DNA from: Mesorhizobium sp.
Lineage (GTDB): Bacteria; Pseudomonadota; Alphaproteobacteria; Rhizobiales; Rhizobiaceae
Assembly: GCA_004020315.1 (NCBI GenBank)
Contig: SAQG01000001.1
Coordinates: 124,001 to 188,000, forward strand
Reading direction: 5' to 3'
DNA length: 64,000 bases
Shown: in pieces, positions 48,296 through 56,637 of the stretch
Layout of the letters: the number at the start of each line of letters is the position of its first letter
Position numbering within the stretch: position 1 is the stretch's first letter
Position numbers and translations under genes: made by a program
The notes under the pieces: model-generated
What the model was told of the DNA's origin: nothing
What the model saw: the letters and a program-made list of their open reading frames with translations, nothing else
The model's database searches: none

Positions 48296-49645
48296 TCAGA
48301 CCGCCACCGAGTGCCTCGCCGTTCCCCCTTTGAAATATGTATCGAACTTGGCCGCGATGGTTCGAACGAAGGGGCGACTTTCAGCCCGTACGACGAAACT
48401 GTCGCCATCGAATTCAAGCGCTCGGGCAGGATCGTGGAGGGCGATGGACCTCGAGCGATGAAGGAGCTTCTCGCCGGCTTTGCCGAACCGCTCCACCAGA
48501 TCGACTGCCGAGAAGGCAAAATCACACATCAGCCGCTCGATTATCCAGCCACGGACGCGATCGTCGTCGGAAAGGGCAACGCCCCGGACGGCAGCCAACC
48601 CGCCATCCGCAACCATGCGCCCGTACCCGGCAGTCGAAGCCATGTTCTGCACGTAGCCTTGGCGAAAACGACCGATGGACGAAGGGCCAAGTCCGATCAG
48701 TGTCGGGCAGCGATCCTCGGTGTAGCCCTGAAAATTGCGATGCAAAACCCCTGCGCGGGCCGCTATGGCCAGCGCATCGTCGGGCTTCGCGAAATGATCG
48801 AGTCCTATTGCCTCATATCCCTTGGCGACAATTGCCCGCGCCGCGAGTTGAGATTGGGCGAAACGCTCGGTGGGACTCGGCAGCCATGCCTCGTCGATCA
48901 TCGTCTGATGCTTCTTGAACCAGGGCACATGTGCGTAGCCGAACAGAGCCATCCGGTCTGGTTCCAAGGTCAGTGCCTGCGCCACCGTGGAACAGATCGT
49001 CTCGCGTGTCTGATTCGGGAGCCCGTAGAGCAGGTCCAGATTGACCGATTCAACGCCCCGCGAACGAACCCCGTCGACGACTGCCTTGGTCTGCAAAAAA
49101 CTTTGCTCACGATTAATTGCTTTTTGCACTTGCGGATCGAAATCCTGCACGCCGAGGCTCGCCCGCGTTACGCCGATTTGAGCAAGCGCATCAAGGCGCG
49201 CCTTGTCCATGTCGTTGGTTCCGATTTCGATGCTGACCGTAGCATCCGGGAGAAGGTCGAAGCTGTCCCGCAAGGCCGCTCCAAGAGCAACCATGTCATC
49301 GGGCCTCAGCATCGTTGGCGAACCGCCACCGAAGTGGATTGCACGGACATGTGCCTTGCCGCTCACCAGACCGGCAATCGTGACGATTTCGGCATTCAGC
49401 GAGCGCAGATAAGCGGCCACCGGCTCATATTGGTGCGTCTGCTTGGTGTGACAGGCGCAGAACCAGCAGAGCTTGTCGCAGTAAGGAATGTGCAAATACA
49501 GCGAGATTTCGTCGCCACTTTCCAGCGCCTCCAACCAGCCACGGTAAATGGCAGCATCGACCCCGGAATGGAAATGCGGCGCCGTCGGATAGCTTGTGTA
49601 GCGTGGGACGTTCTCGCTGAGTTTGACAGCTATTTCCGATTGCAT
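48296..49645 (-). CDS. hemN: Oxygen-independent coproporphyrinogen III oxidase
   Basis: 449 residues from ATG 49645 (frame open to 49684). Radical SAM motif YCDKLCWFC near residue 55-65, with the extra cysteine typical of HemN, followed by HFGGGSPTML, SLGVQDFDPQVQKAIN and LDLLYGLPNQT. Performs anaerobic haem synthesis. Divergent from fnrN with an FNR box between them, so low-oxygen induction is expected. Supplies haem for the cbb3 oxidase encoded next door. Confidence 0.96.
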   Translation of the reverse strand: MQSEIAVKLSENVPRYTSYPTAPHFHSGVDAAIYRGWLEALESGDEISLYLHIPYCDKLCWFCACHTKQTHQYEPVAAYLRSLNAEIVTIAGLVSGKAHVRAIHFGGGSPTMLRPDDMVALGAALRDSFDLLPDATVSIEIGTNDMDKARLDALAQIGVTRASLGVQDFDPQVQKAINREQSFLQTKAVVDGVRSRGVESVNLDLLYGLPNQTRETICSTVAQALTLEPDRMALFGYAHVPWFKKHQTMIDEAWLPSPTERFAQSQLAARAIVAKGYEAIGLDHFAKPDDALAIAARAGVLHRNFQGYTEDRCPTLIGLGPSSIGRFRQGYVQNMASTAGYGRMVADGGLAAVRGVALSDDDRVRGWIIERLMCDFAFSAVDLVERFGKAGEKLLHRSRSIALHDPARALEFDGDSFVVRAESRPFVRTIAAKFDTYFKGGTARHSVAV

Positions 49646-49698
49646 CTCGCGTTCACCGTGTTGCCCGCCGAACACTGCACGCATCGCTGAAGCAGACC

Positions 49699-49712
49699 CT
49701 GATCTCGATCAG
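49699..49712. promoter_or_regulatory. FNR/FixK box between hemN and fnrN
   Basis: CTGATCTCGATCAG, a perfect palindrome matching the TTGAT-N4-ATCAA anaerobox except at the outer bases. It is centred about 60 bases before hemN and 92 before fnrN, consistent with FnrN activating hemN and regulating itself. Confidence 0.8.
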
Positions 49713-49796
49713 CCGCGCGCATGGACAAACCGCCGCAGGACTTCTCTACCCTGGATGGGTATCCTGCCGGCAGTTAGGATCGGGTAAAGCGAACGC

Positions 49797-50540
49797 ATGA
49801 CCTTTCGGCAAGACATTCATACTTCCGGCATTCCTGTTCTTTGCCTCCCTTGCGAGGCACGGCGTCGCGGTGTCTGCGGTGCGCTCGATCCAGACAATTT
49901 GGTTGGGCTCGCCAAGACTTGCTCGCGTCGCCGGATCGAGTCAGGAATGGAGTTGACCGGCGAGGCACAGAACGTCGACAGCTACTCGAACGTGCTTTCA
50001 GGCGTGGTAAAGCTATCAAAGAGCCTGTCGGATGGGCGCCAGCAGATCGTCGGTCTCCAGTTTGCACCGAATTTTCTGGGACGTCCTTTCAAGGTGGAAA
50101 GCTCGATCAATGCGGAAGCGGCAACAGCAGTCACGCTGTGCTCGTTTCCGCGAGCGGCCGTCGAACGGATGATGAAGGCGTCACGGGAATTCGAGCATCG
50201 CCTGCTCAAACAGACGCTGAATGAACTCGATGAGGCGCGCGAGTGGATGGTGACGCTGGGGCGCAAGACAGCTCCGGAAAAGGTGGCGAGTTTTCTCCTC
50301 ATGATGGCCCGGAATATCGATTCCAGTCTCGACGCGGCTTCCAGGTCAGCGTCCTTCGATCTGCCGCTGACGCGTGCCGAAATCTCTGATTTCCTTGGAA
50401 TTACCAACGAAACCGTGAGCCGCCAACTGACGCGATTGCGGGCTGACGGGGTGATTCGGATTGAGAACGCACGCCATGTGACGGTGGACAGCATAAGCCG
50501 TCTGGAGAAGCGCTGTGGCGGCGGACGCGAGCGGCCCTAA
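49797..50540 (+). CDS. fnrN: FnrN oxygen-sensing regulator
   Basis: 247 residues of the Crp/Fnr family with Fe-S cysteines: Cys16, Cys19 and Cys27 (CLPCEARRRGVC) and central Cys115 (VTLCSF). The C-terminal helix-turn-helix reads LTRAEISDFLGITNETVSRQL, with the FNR-type E--SR recognition helix. The cluster makes it directly oxygen sensitive, unlike FixK. Next to the genes it should control: hemN and ccoNOQP. Confidence 0.93.
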   Translation: MTFRQDIHTSGIPVLCLPCEARRRGVCGALDPDNLVGLAKTCSRRRIESGMELTGEAQNVDSYSNVLSGVVKLSKSLSDGRQQIVGLQFAPNFLGRPFKVESSINAEAATAVTLCSFPRAAVERMMKASREFEHRLLKQTLNELDEAREWMVTLGRKTAPEKVASFLLMMARNIDSSLDAASRSASFDLPLTRAEISDFLGITNETVSRQLTRLRADGVIRIENARHVTVDSISRLEKRCGGGRERP

Positions 50541-50951
50541 GCGGCGAGGCCCATGTCGCATGGCTCCGGGGCGGGCCGTGCTTGCCTTCTAATGCGATGT
50601 CGCCGCGCCTTCGAAGAAGCGGCGTCACGGTCGAGACAGACAGCTTTCGGGCTTTGATAGGGACGACGACCAATCGCCAGGTGTGTTTCGGCACATACCG
50701 GCGAAGCACGGTCCTTAAGCTGCCACGGCTCGGCCGAACGATCGCGTTCGTTTCCAATGGGATCCGAACAACGTTTGGCAGGGCATCGGCAATAGCATCC
50801 AACGCGTCGCAGAGCCTCAGCTTTCGCCTCAATCGATCGCGTCTGCGCCCGCCCAACCCAGGGAACGCCTTCCATGAGGGGGTGAGCCCGCGCTGCGTTC
50901 CTCGTTCATTCGCCACCTGCTGATTGCGCCGCCGACACAAAATCGTGCGGC
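50541..50951. other. Intergenic region before ccoN, no gene
   Basis: About 410 bases from the fnrN stop to the FixK box. Open frames here are on both strands but look non-coding (Arg/Ser rich, no motif). A universal-stress or fixK remnant was considered and not found. Confidence 0.45.
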
Positions 50952-50965
50952 CTGACATAGATCAG
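50952..50965 (+). promoter_or_regulatory. FNR/FixK box of ccoNOQP
   Basis: CTGACATAGATCAG fits TTGAC/T-N4-ATCAA with only the outer bases differing. It ends 74 bases before the ccoN ATG. Predicted binding site of FnrN/FixK for microaerobic induction. Confidence 0.75.
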
Positions 50966-51039
50966 GGCGAGGGGGCGGCGGCTGCGCAATTAGTGCGCTG
51001 CGGATTTGGCATCCACCAGATTCGAGATCGGGATCTGCA

Positions 51040-52659
51040 ATGAAATTCGGCACAGAGATCGTCCTTCTAAGCGTGTTCGCTTTTGCGGCCCTGGTGGCCG
51101 CCGGCTTCGGCGTGGATGAACCTTTCCGCCGACATATGTGGGTGTTGTTCTTCGCAGTGGCTGGTTTCACTGCGATCCTGTTGCGCAACACGGAGTTCAA
51201 GCCAGCAGCTCCGATTGACCCATCCGCTTACATGGATGGTCCGATCCGCTACGGCGCGATCGCCACCGTGTTCTGGGGTGTCGTCGGGATGCTGGTCGGC
51301 GTGGTGATCGCGCTTCAGCTCGCCTATCCCGATCTCAACATCCAGCCCTGGTTCAATTTCGGCCGTTTGCGGCCGCTGCATACATCCGGTGTCGTCTTCG
51401 CCTTCGGTGGCAACGCGCTGCTTTGCACGTCTCTGTATGTCGTGCAGCGCACCTGCCGCGCCCGCCTCTTCGGCGGTGATCTCGCCTGGTTCGTCTTCTG
51501 GGGCTACCAGCTGTTCATCGTCATGGCCGCGACCGGCTATCTGCTCGGCATCACCGAGGGCCGCGAGTACGCCGAACCCGAATGGTATGTGGATGTCTGG
51601 CTGACCATCGTCTGGGTCGCCTACCTCATTCTGTTCCTTGGCACGATCCTGAAGCGCAAGGAACCGCATATCTACGTCGCCAACTGGTTCTACCTGTCGT
51701 TCATCGTGACCATCGCGATGCTGCATGTGGTCAACAACCTGTCGATGCCAGTCTCGTTCCTGGGCTCCAAGAGCTACTCCGCCTTTTCCGGGGTCCAGGA
51801 CGCGCTGACCCAATGGTGGTACGGCCACAACGCGGTCGGCTTCTTTCTCACCGCCGGCTTCCTTGGCATGATGTATTATTTCGTGCCCAAGCAGGCGAAC
51901 CGGCCAGTCTATTCGTACCGGCTGTCGATCGTCCATTTCTGGGCGATCATCTTTCTCTACATCTGGGCTGGCCCGCATCACCTGCACTACACCGCCTTGC
52001 CAGATTGGGCGCAGACGCTCGGCATGGCGTTCTCGATCATGCTGTGGATGCCGTCCTGGGGCGGCATGATCAACGGCCTGATGACGCTGTCCGGCGCCTG
52101 GGACAAGCTGCGCACCGATCCGATCATCCGCATGATGGTGATGGCCGTCGCCTTCTATGGCATGTCGACCTTCGAAGGCCCGATCATGGCGATCAGGGCG
52201 GTCAATTCGCTGTCGCATTATACCGACTGGACCATCGGCCACGTCCATTCGGGCGCGCTCGGCTGGGTTGGCATGATCTCGTTCGGCGCAATCTACTACA
52301 TGGTGCCGAAGCTCTGGAACCGTCACCGGCTCTACTCGCTGCGGCTCGTCACTTGGCACTTCTGGCTGGCGACACTCGGGATCGTCGTCTACGCCTCGGT
52401 CATGTGGGTGTCAGGCATCATGCAGGGCCTGATGTGGCGTGAATACGACCAGCAGGGCTTCCTGGTCTATTCCTTCGCCGAAACCGTCGCTGCCATGCAC
52501 CCATACTACGTCATGCGCGCCATCGGTGGGGCCATGTACCTCTCCGGCGCCCTTATCATGGCCTGGAACATCACCATGACCATCCTCGGCCACCAGCGCG
52601 AGGAGGAGCCGATGCCGAGCCCCGTCGCCATCCGACCTGCGCGATCAGGAGCCAGGTAA
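51040..52659 (+). CDS. ccoN: cbb3-type cytochrome c oxidase subunit I
   Basis: 539 residues (fixN). Twelve or more membrane segments and histidines for haem b, haem b3 and CuB are seen: [51 protein letters not shown] and [11 protein letters not shown]. It is the catalytic subunit of the high-affinity oxidase used under near-anoxia, as in bacteroids. First gene of ccoNOQP; TAATG overlap joins it to ccoO. Confidence 0.98.
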   Translation: MKFGTEIVLLSVFAFAALVAAGFGVDEPFRRHMWVLFFAVAGFTAILLRNTEFKPAAPIDPSAYMDGPIRYGAIATVFWGVVGMLVGVVIALQLAYPDLNIQPWFNFGRLRPLHTSGVVFAFGGNALLCTSLYVVQRTCRARLFGGDLAWFVFWGYQLFIVMAATGYLLGITEGREYAEPEWYVDVWLTIVWVAYLILFLGTILKRKEPHIYVANWFYLSFIVTIAMLHVVNNLSMPVSFLGSKSYSAFSGVQDALTQWWYGHNAVGFFLTAGFLGMMYYFVPKQANRPVYSYRLSIVHFWAIIFLYIWAGPHHLHYTALPDWAQTLGMAFSIMLWMPSWGGMINGLMTLSGAWDKLRTDPIIRMMVMAVAFYGMSTFEGPIMAIRAVNSLSHYTDWTIGHVHSGALGWVGMISFGAIYYMVPKLWNRHRLYSLRLVTWHFWLATLGIVVYASVMWVSGIMQGLMWREYDQQGFLVYSFAETVAAMHPYYVMRAIGGAMYLSGALIMAWNITMTILGHQREEEPMPSPVAIRPARSGAR

Positions 52660-53390
52660 TGGGCTTGATGGACAAACACGCAATCATCGAGAAGAACGCC
52701 ACGCTTCTTCTCGTTGGCTCGCTGCTCGTGGTGACGGTCGGCGGTATCGTCGAGATAGCGCCTCTCTTCTATCTCGACAATACGATCGAGAAGGTGGAAG
52801 GCATGCGCCCCTATTCGCCGCTCGAACTTGTCGGGCGCAACATCTATATGCGCGAGGGCTGCTTTCTCTGCCATAGCCAGATGATCAGGCCGTTCCGCGA
52901 CGAAGTTGAGCGCTATGGCCACTACAGCCTGGCTGCCGAGTCCATGTACGATCACCCCTTCCAGTGGGGATCGAAGCGCACCGGGCCGGATCTCGCCAGA
53001 GTTGGCGACCGCTACTCGAATGCATGGCATGTCGCGCATCTTACCGACCCGCGCTCGGTGGTGCCGGAATCGATCATGCCGAGCTATGGGTTCCTGAAAG
53101 ACACGCCGATCGACGTGAAGGATTTCTCGACGCATCTGGTCGCCAACAGGCGTGTAGCCGTCCCTTACACCGATGACATGATCGCGCACGCCAATGCGGA
53201 TCTGGCGGCGCAGGCCGATCCCAACGCCGACACATCAGGCCTTGAGGCGCGTTACCCCAAAGTCAAGATCGGCGACTTCGACGGCAACCCGCAACAGGTC
53301 ACCGAAATGGATGCCCTGCTCGCCTACCTGCAGATGCTTGGCACACTGGTCGACTTCAAAAATTACGACGAAGCCGCCGGCTACCGCTGA
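52659..53390 (+). CDS. ccoO: cbb3 oxidase subunit II (mono-haem cytochrome c)
   Basis: 243 residues (fixO). One N-terminal membrane anchor ([20 protein letters not shown]), then the haem motif CFLCHSQ with MREG just before it, and [13 protein letters not shown]. Relays electrons from CcoP to CcoN. Twelve bases precede ccoQ. Confidence 0.97.
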   Translation: MGLMDKHAIIEKNATLLLVGSLLVVTVGGIVEIAPLFYLDNTIEKVEGMRPYSPLELVGRNIYMREGCFLCHSQMIRPFRDEVERYGHYSLAAESMYDHPFQWGSKRTGPDLARVGDRYSNAWHVAHLTDPRSVVPESIMPSYGFLKDTPIDVKDFSTHLVANRRVAVPYTDDMIAHANADLAAQADPNADTSGLEARYPKVKIGDFDGNPQQVTEMDALLAYLQMLGTLVDFKNYDEAAGYR

Positions 53391-53401
53391 GGAGAACGCT
53401 G

Positions 53402-53551
53402 ATGACCTACAATTTGATGCGGGCGTTTGCCGACAGCTGGGGCCTGGTTGCGATGGCGCTGTTCTTCGTCGGGTGCATCGCCTTTGCCCTACGCCCCGGC
53501 AGCCGAAGGCTGGCCGACGAAGCTGCCCGCATTCCGCTCGAGGACGAGTGA
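53402..53551 (+). CDS. ccoQ: cbb3 oxidase small subunit CcoQ
   Basis: 49 residues (fixQ): MTYNLMRAFADSW, one membrane helix LVAMALFFVGCIAFALRPG, and a charged tail. It stabilises the complex in other bacteria. Its place between ccoO and ccoP, with GAGGAGAACGCTG upstream, and the typical RPGSRR after the helix make it clear despite the small size. Confidence 0.95.
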   Translation: MTYNLMRAFADSWGLVAMALFFVGCIAFALRPGSRRLADEAARIPLEDE

Positions 53552-53553
53552 TC

Positions 53554-54417
53554 ATGAGCGACGAGCACATCGATGAGGTCTCCGGCGTCTCAACCACCGG
53601 CCATGAATGGGACGGCATCAGGGAGCTCAACAATCCTCTGCCGCGATGGTGGGTGATTACCTTCTACGTCACCATAGCGTGGGCGCTCGTCTATACGACC
53701 GCATACCCGGCATGGCCGATGCTGACCTCGGCAACCAAGGGCATGCTCGGCTATTCAAGCCGTAAGGACGTCAAGAACGACCTTGCCGCGGCCGAGGCCG
53801 CCAAGGGCAAGTATGTTGCAGCCATCCAGGCAAAGAGCGTCTCGGAGATCTTGACCGACGATGCCTTGCGCGAATTCGCGGTCGCTGCCGGGGCTGCCGC
53901 GTTCAAGGTCAACTGTACGCAATGCCACGGCTCCGGCGCTCAGGGGTCGAAGGGCTTTCCCAACCTGAATGACGATGACTGGCTCTGGGGCGGCAGCCCC
54001 GACCAGATCAAGCAGACGATCACGCACGGCCTCCGCTTTGCTTCCGATCCGGACACGCGACTGTCAGAAATGCCGGCCTTCGGCGACATCATCACCGCCG
54101 ACCAGATCGCACAAGTCAGCGCCTACGTGGCCAGCCTTTCCGGCAAGGTCCGCGATGCAAGTCTGATCCAACCCGGCGCCAAGGTCTTTGCCGAGAACTG
54201 CGTCGCTTGTCACGGCGACAATGCAAAAGGCAACAGGGAATTCGGCGCCCCCGACCTGACTGACGCGATCTGGCTTTACGGGTCCGGCGAGACGGCCATC
54301 GCCGCCCAGGTTCGTGCGCCAAAGCAGGGCGTCATGCCGGCCTGGGTTGGCCGTCTCGGCGAGATCAAGGTCAAGGAACTTGCAGTTTATGTCCATTCGC
54401 TTGGCGGCGGAGAATAG
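53554..54417 (+). CDS. ccoP: cbb3 oxidase subunit III (di-haem cytochrome c)
   Basis: 287 residues (fixP) from ATG 53554. N-terminal ELNNPLPRWWVITFYVTIAW anchor signature, then two CxxCH motifs: NCTQCHGSGAQG and NCVACHGDNAKG. Accepts electrons from the cytochrome bc1 pathway. The longer frame upstream overlaps ccoO and ccoQ and is not coding. Confidence 0.97.
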   Translation: MSDEHIDEVSGVSTTGHEWDGIRELNNPLPRWWVITFYVTIAWALVYTTAYPAWPMLTSATKGMLGYSSRKDVKNDLAAAEAAKGKYVAAIQAKSVSEILTDDALREFAVAAGAAAFKVNCTQCHGSGAQGSKGFPNLNDDDWLWGGSPDQIKQTITHGLRFASDPDTRLSEMPAFGDIITADQIAQVSAYVASLSGKVRDASLIQPGAKVFAENCVACHGDNAKGNREFGAPDLTDAIWLYGSGETAIAAQVRAPKQGVMPAWVGRLGEIKVKELAVYVHSLGGGE

Positions 54418-54458
54418 GAATGGAAGCCCTATTCTTCGGTCACCCCTGCCAAGCGGAC

Positions 54459-54482
54459 GAGGCCCGGCGCGAGCCGGGCCTC
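54459..54482 (+). other. Strong hairpin between ccoP and ccoG
   Basis: A ten-base perfect GC stem (GAGGCCCGGC with GCCGGGCCTC) capped by a GCGA tetraloop, 41 bases after the ccoP stop and 65 before ccoG. No T-run follows, so it is not a classical terminator; it may protect the 3' end of ccoNOQP mRNA or lower transcription into ccoGHIS. Confidence 0.7.
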
Positions 54483-54547
54483 GACACCATTCCTAATGCG
54501 ATCTGCACAACCCGGCAAGGCTGTCCTACCGCGAGGCTTTTCGACAG

Positions 54548-56143
54548 GTGCCCCTGACATTGGCTGGGAAAGTGGAGTTGCACGTGCGTGACAAGACGCA
54601 GTTGACACGGCTCGAAACAGAAACTGTCAATGCCGCCAAAACCCGCAAGCCCCTTTATGCCGCGCGTCAAAAGATCTTTCCGAAGCGCGCCTCGGGCAAC
54701 TTTCGCCGCTTCAAATGGCTGGTGATGACGATCACACTTGGCATCTATTACCTGACTGCGTGGCTGCATTGGGATCGTGGCCCATTTGCCCCGGACCAGG
54801 CCGTGCTGCTCGATCTCACCAATCGGCGCTTCTACTTTTTCTTCATCGAGATCTGGCCGCAGGAATTCTTCTATGTGGCCGGCCTCCTGGTCATGGCCGG
54901 TGTTGGACTTTTCCTGATTACCTCTGCTGTCGGCCGTGCCTGGTGCGGCTATGCATGTCCGCAGACCGTGTGGGTCGATCTGTTCCTTGTCGTCGAGCGT
55001 GCGATTGAGGGGGACCGCAACGCCCGCATGAAACTCGATGCCGGCCCCTGGACCGCCCGCAAGCTGATGCTGCGGGTCTCGAAACACGCCATCTGGCTTG
55101 TCATAGGGGCGGCGACCGGTGGCGCCTGGATTTTCTATTTCGCTGATGCACCAACACTTGTGGGCGAGCTTTTCACCGGTACCGCCGCACCTGTCGCCTA
55201 CATCACCATCGCCGTGCTGACGGCGACGACCTACACCTTCGGCGGCCTGATGCGCGAACAGGTCTGCACCTATATGTGCCCATGGCCGCGCATCCAGGCA
55301 GCCATGCTCGATGAGAATTCGCTCACCGTCACCTACAATGACTGGCGCGGCGAGCCGCGATCGCGCCACGCCAAGAAGGTGCAAGCCTCGGGGCAGTCCG
55401 TCGGCGACTGCGTCGACTGCAATGCCTGCGTCGCGGTCTGCCCAATGGGAATCGACATTCGCGACGGCCAGCAGCTCGAATGCATTACCTGCGCGCTGTG
55501 TATCGACGCCTGCGACGGCGTCATGGACAAGCTCGGCAAGGAGCGCGGGCTGATCTCCTACGCGACGCTCTCCGACTACAACGCCAACATGATGCTGGCG
55601 ACCGCAGGCGGCTCCAGTTCAATCAATCCGTCGCTGGTCAGGACTGCTGTCGGCACCTTCTCCGATCAGGTGGCGCATTTTCACATTCGCAAGATCTTCC
55701 GGCCGCGCACCTACGTCTACATGGGCTTGTGGTCGCTGATCGGGCTGGGCCTGCTCTATTCGCTGCTGACGCGCGATCGGCTCGAACTGAACGTGCTGCA
55801 TGACCGCAATCCGCAATTCGTCACACTATCCGATGGCTCCATCCGCAATGGCTATAGCGTCAAGCTGCTCAACATGATCCCTGAGCCAAGGACAATCGTC
55901 GTCACCATGCAGGGTCTGGAGGGTGCCGACATGGTCGTCGTCGGCGACGACATCCCGGCCGGCCGGTCTTTCGCCATCCCGGTCGAACCCGACCGCCTGA
56001 AAACGTTGAAGGTCTTCGTTCGCCAACCGGCGGACCAGATCCACGCCCCGGCACAGACCTTCAAGTTCCGTGTCGAGGATAAGGCGAGCTTCGAGTCGAA
56101 CGAGTACGCCGCCACATTCAACGCGCCAGAGGCCGCCAAATGA
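54548..56143 (+). CDS. ccoG: CcoG/FixG iron-sulfur membrane protein
   Basis: 531 residues from GTG 54548. About five membrane segments (MTITLGIYYLTAWLHW and others), CGYACPQTVW, then a ferredoxin-type double cluster CVDCNACVAVCPMGIDIRDG and CITCALCIDACDGVMDKLG. CcoG is proposed to reduce copper for CuB delivery to the cbb3 oxidase. The C-terminal 140 residues are periplasmic and beta-rich. Overlaps ccoH by four bases. Confidence 0.96.
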   Translation: MPLTLAGKVELHVRDKTQLTRLETETVNAAKTRKPLYAARQKIFPKRASGNFRRFKWLVMTITLGIYYLTAWLHWDRGPFAPDQAVLLDLTNRRFYFFFIEIWPQEFFYVAGLLVMAGVGLFLITSAVGRAWCGYACPQTVWVDLFLVVERAIEGDRNARMKLDAGPWTARKLMLRVSKHAIWLVIGAATGGAWIFYFADAPTLVGELFTGTAAPVAYITIAVLTATTYTFGGLMREQVCTYMCPWPRIQAAMLDENSLTVTYNDWRGEPRSRHAKKVQASGQSVGDCVDCNACVAVCPMGIDIRDGQQLECITCALCIDACDGVMDKLGKERGLISYATLSDYNANMMLATAGGSSSINPSLVRTAVGTFSDQVAHFHIRKIFRPRTYVYMGLWSLIGLGLLYSLLTRDRLELNVLHDRNPQFVTLSDGSIRNGYSVKLLNMIPEPRTIVVTMQGLEGADMVVVGDDIPAGRSFAIPVEPDRLKTLKVFVRQPADQIHAPAQTFKFRVEDKASFESNEYAATFNAPEAAK

Positions 56144-56637
56144 CCGCCAATGCCCAAAAGCCTCGCGAATTCACCGGCAGGCACATGCTGGCCATCATTC
56201 TCACCTTCTTCGGGGTGGTCATCGCGGTCAACCTGACCATGGCCACGCTCGCCAATACGAGTTGGACCGGCCTCGTCGTCGAGAACACCTATGTGGCCAG
56301 CCAGCAATTCAACAAGGAGGCCGAGGCCGGCCGCGCTCAAGCAGCGCTCGGTTGGACCGGCAAGCTGACCATCGCATGGGGCGAAGTCCGCTACAGCCTC
56401 TCCGACGCTGCAGGCAAGCCGGTTCCTCTGCACGGCGTCAAGGTGCTGTTTCGTCATCCCGCCTACGAGAAAGAGGACAAGTCCGTCACGCTCGCCCTCG
56501 CCTCCGGCCAGGAGTTCGCCGCCCAGCATATGCCGAAGGACGGCGTCTGGATCGTCGAAGTCGACACCGATGCCGGCCTGACACGACCCTATCGCGACGT
56601 CCGCAGGATTATGATTTCTCATGGAGCGCTGCAATGA
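56140..56637 (+). CDS. ccoH: CcoH/FixH assembly protein
   Basis: 165 residues: PREFTGRHMLAIILTFFGVVIAVNLTMA with one membrane helix, then NTSWTGLVVENTYVASQQFN, the FixH hallmark. Needed for cbb3 assembly and stability. Overlaps ccoI by four bases (ATGA). Confidence 0.94.
   Translation: MTANAQKPREFTGRHMLAIILTFFGVVIAVNLTMATLANTSWTGLVVENTYVASQQFNKEAEAGRAQAALGWTGKLTIAWGEVRYSLSDAAGKPVPLHGVKVLFRHPAYEKEDKSVTLALASGQEFAAQHMPKDGVWIVEVDTDAGLTRPYRDVRRIMISHGALQ

Noticed and set aside
48230..49690. 486-codon frame on the plus strand over hemN
   Set aside because: It is the antisense of a clearly real radical SAM gene; high GC third positions keep the opposite frame open.
51067..52359. 430-codon minus-strand frame over ccoN
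   Set aside because: Antisense shadow of ccoN, very rich in Asp, His, Gln and Arg without any domain.
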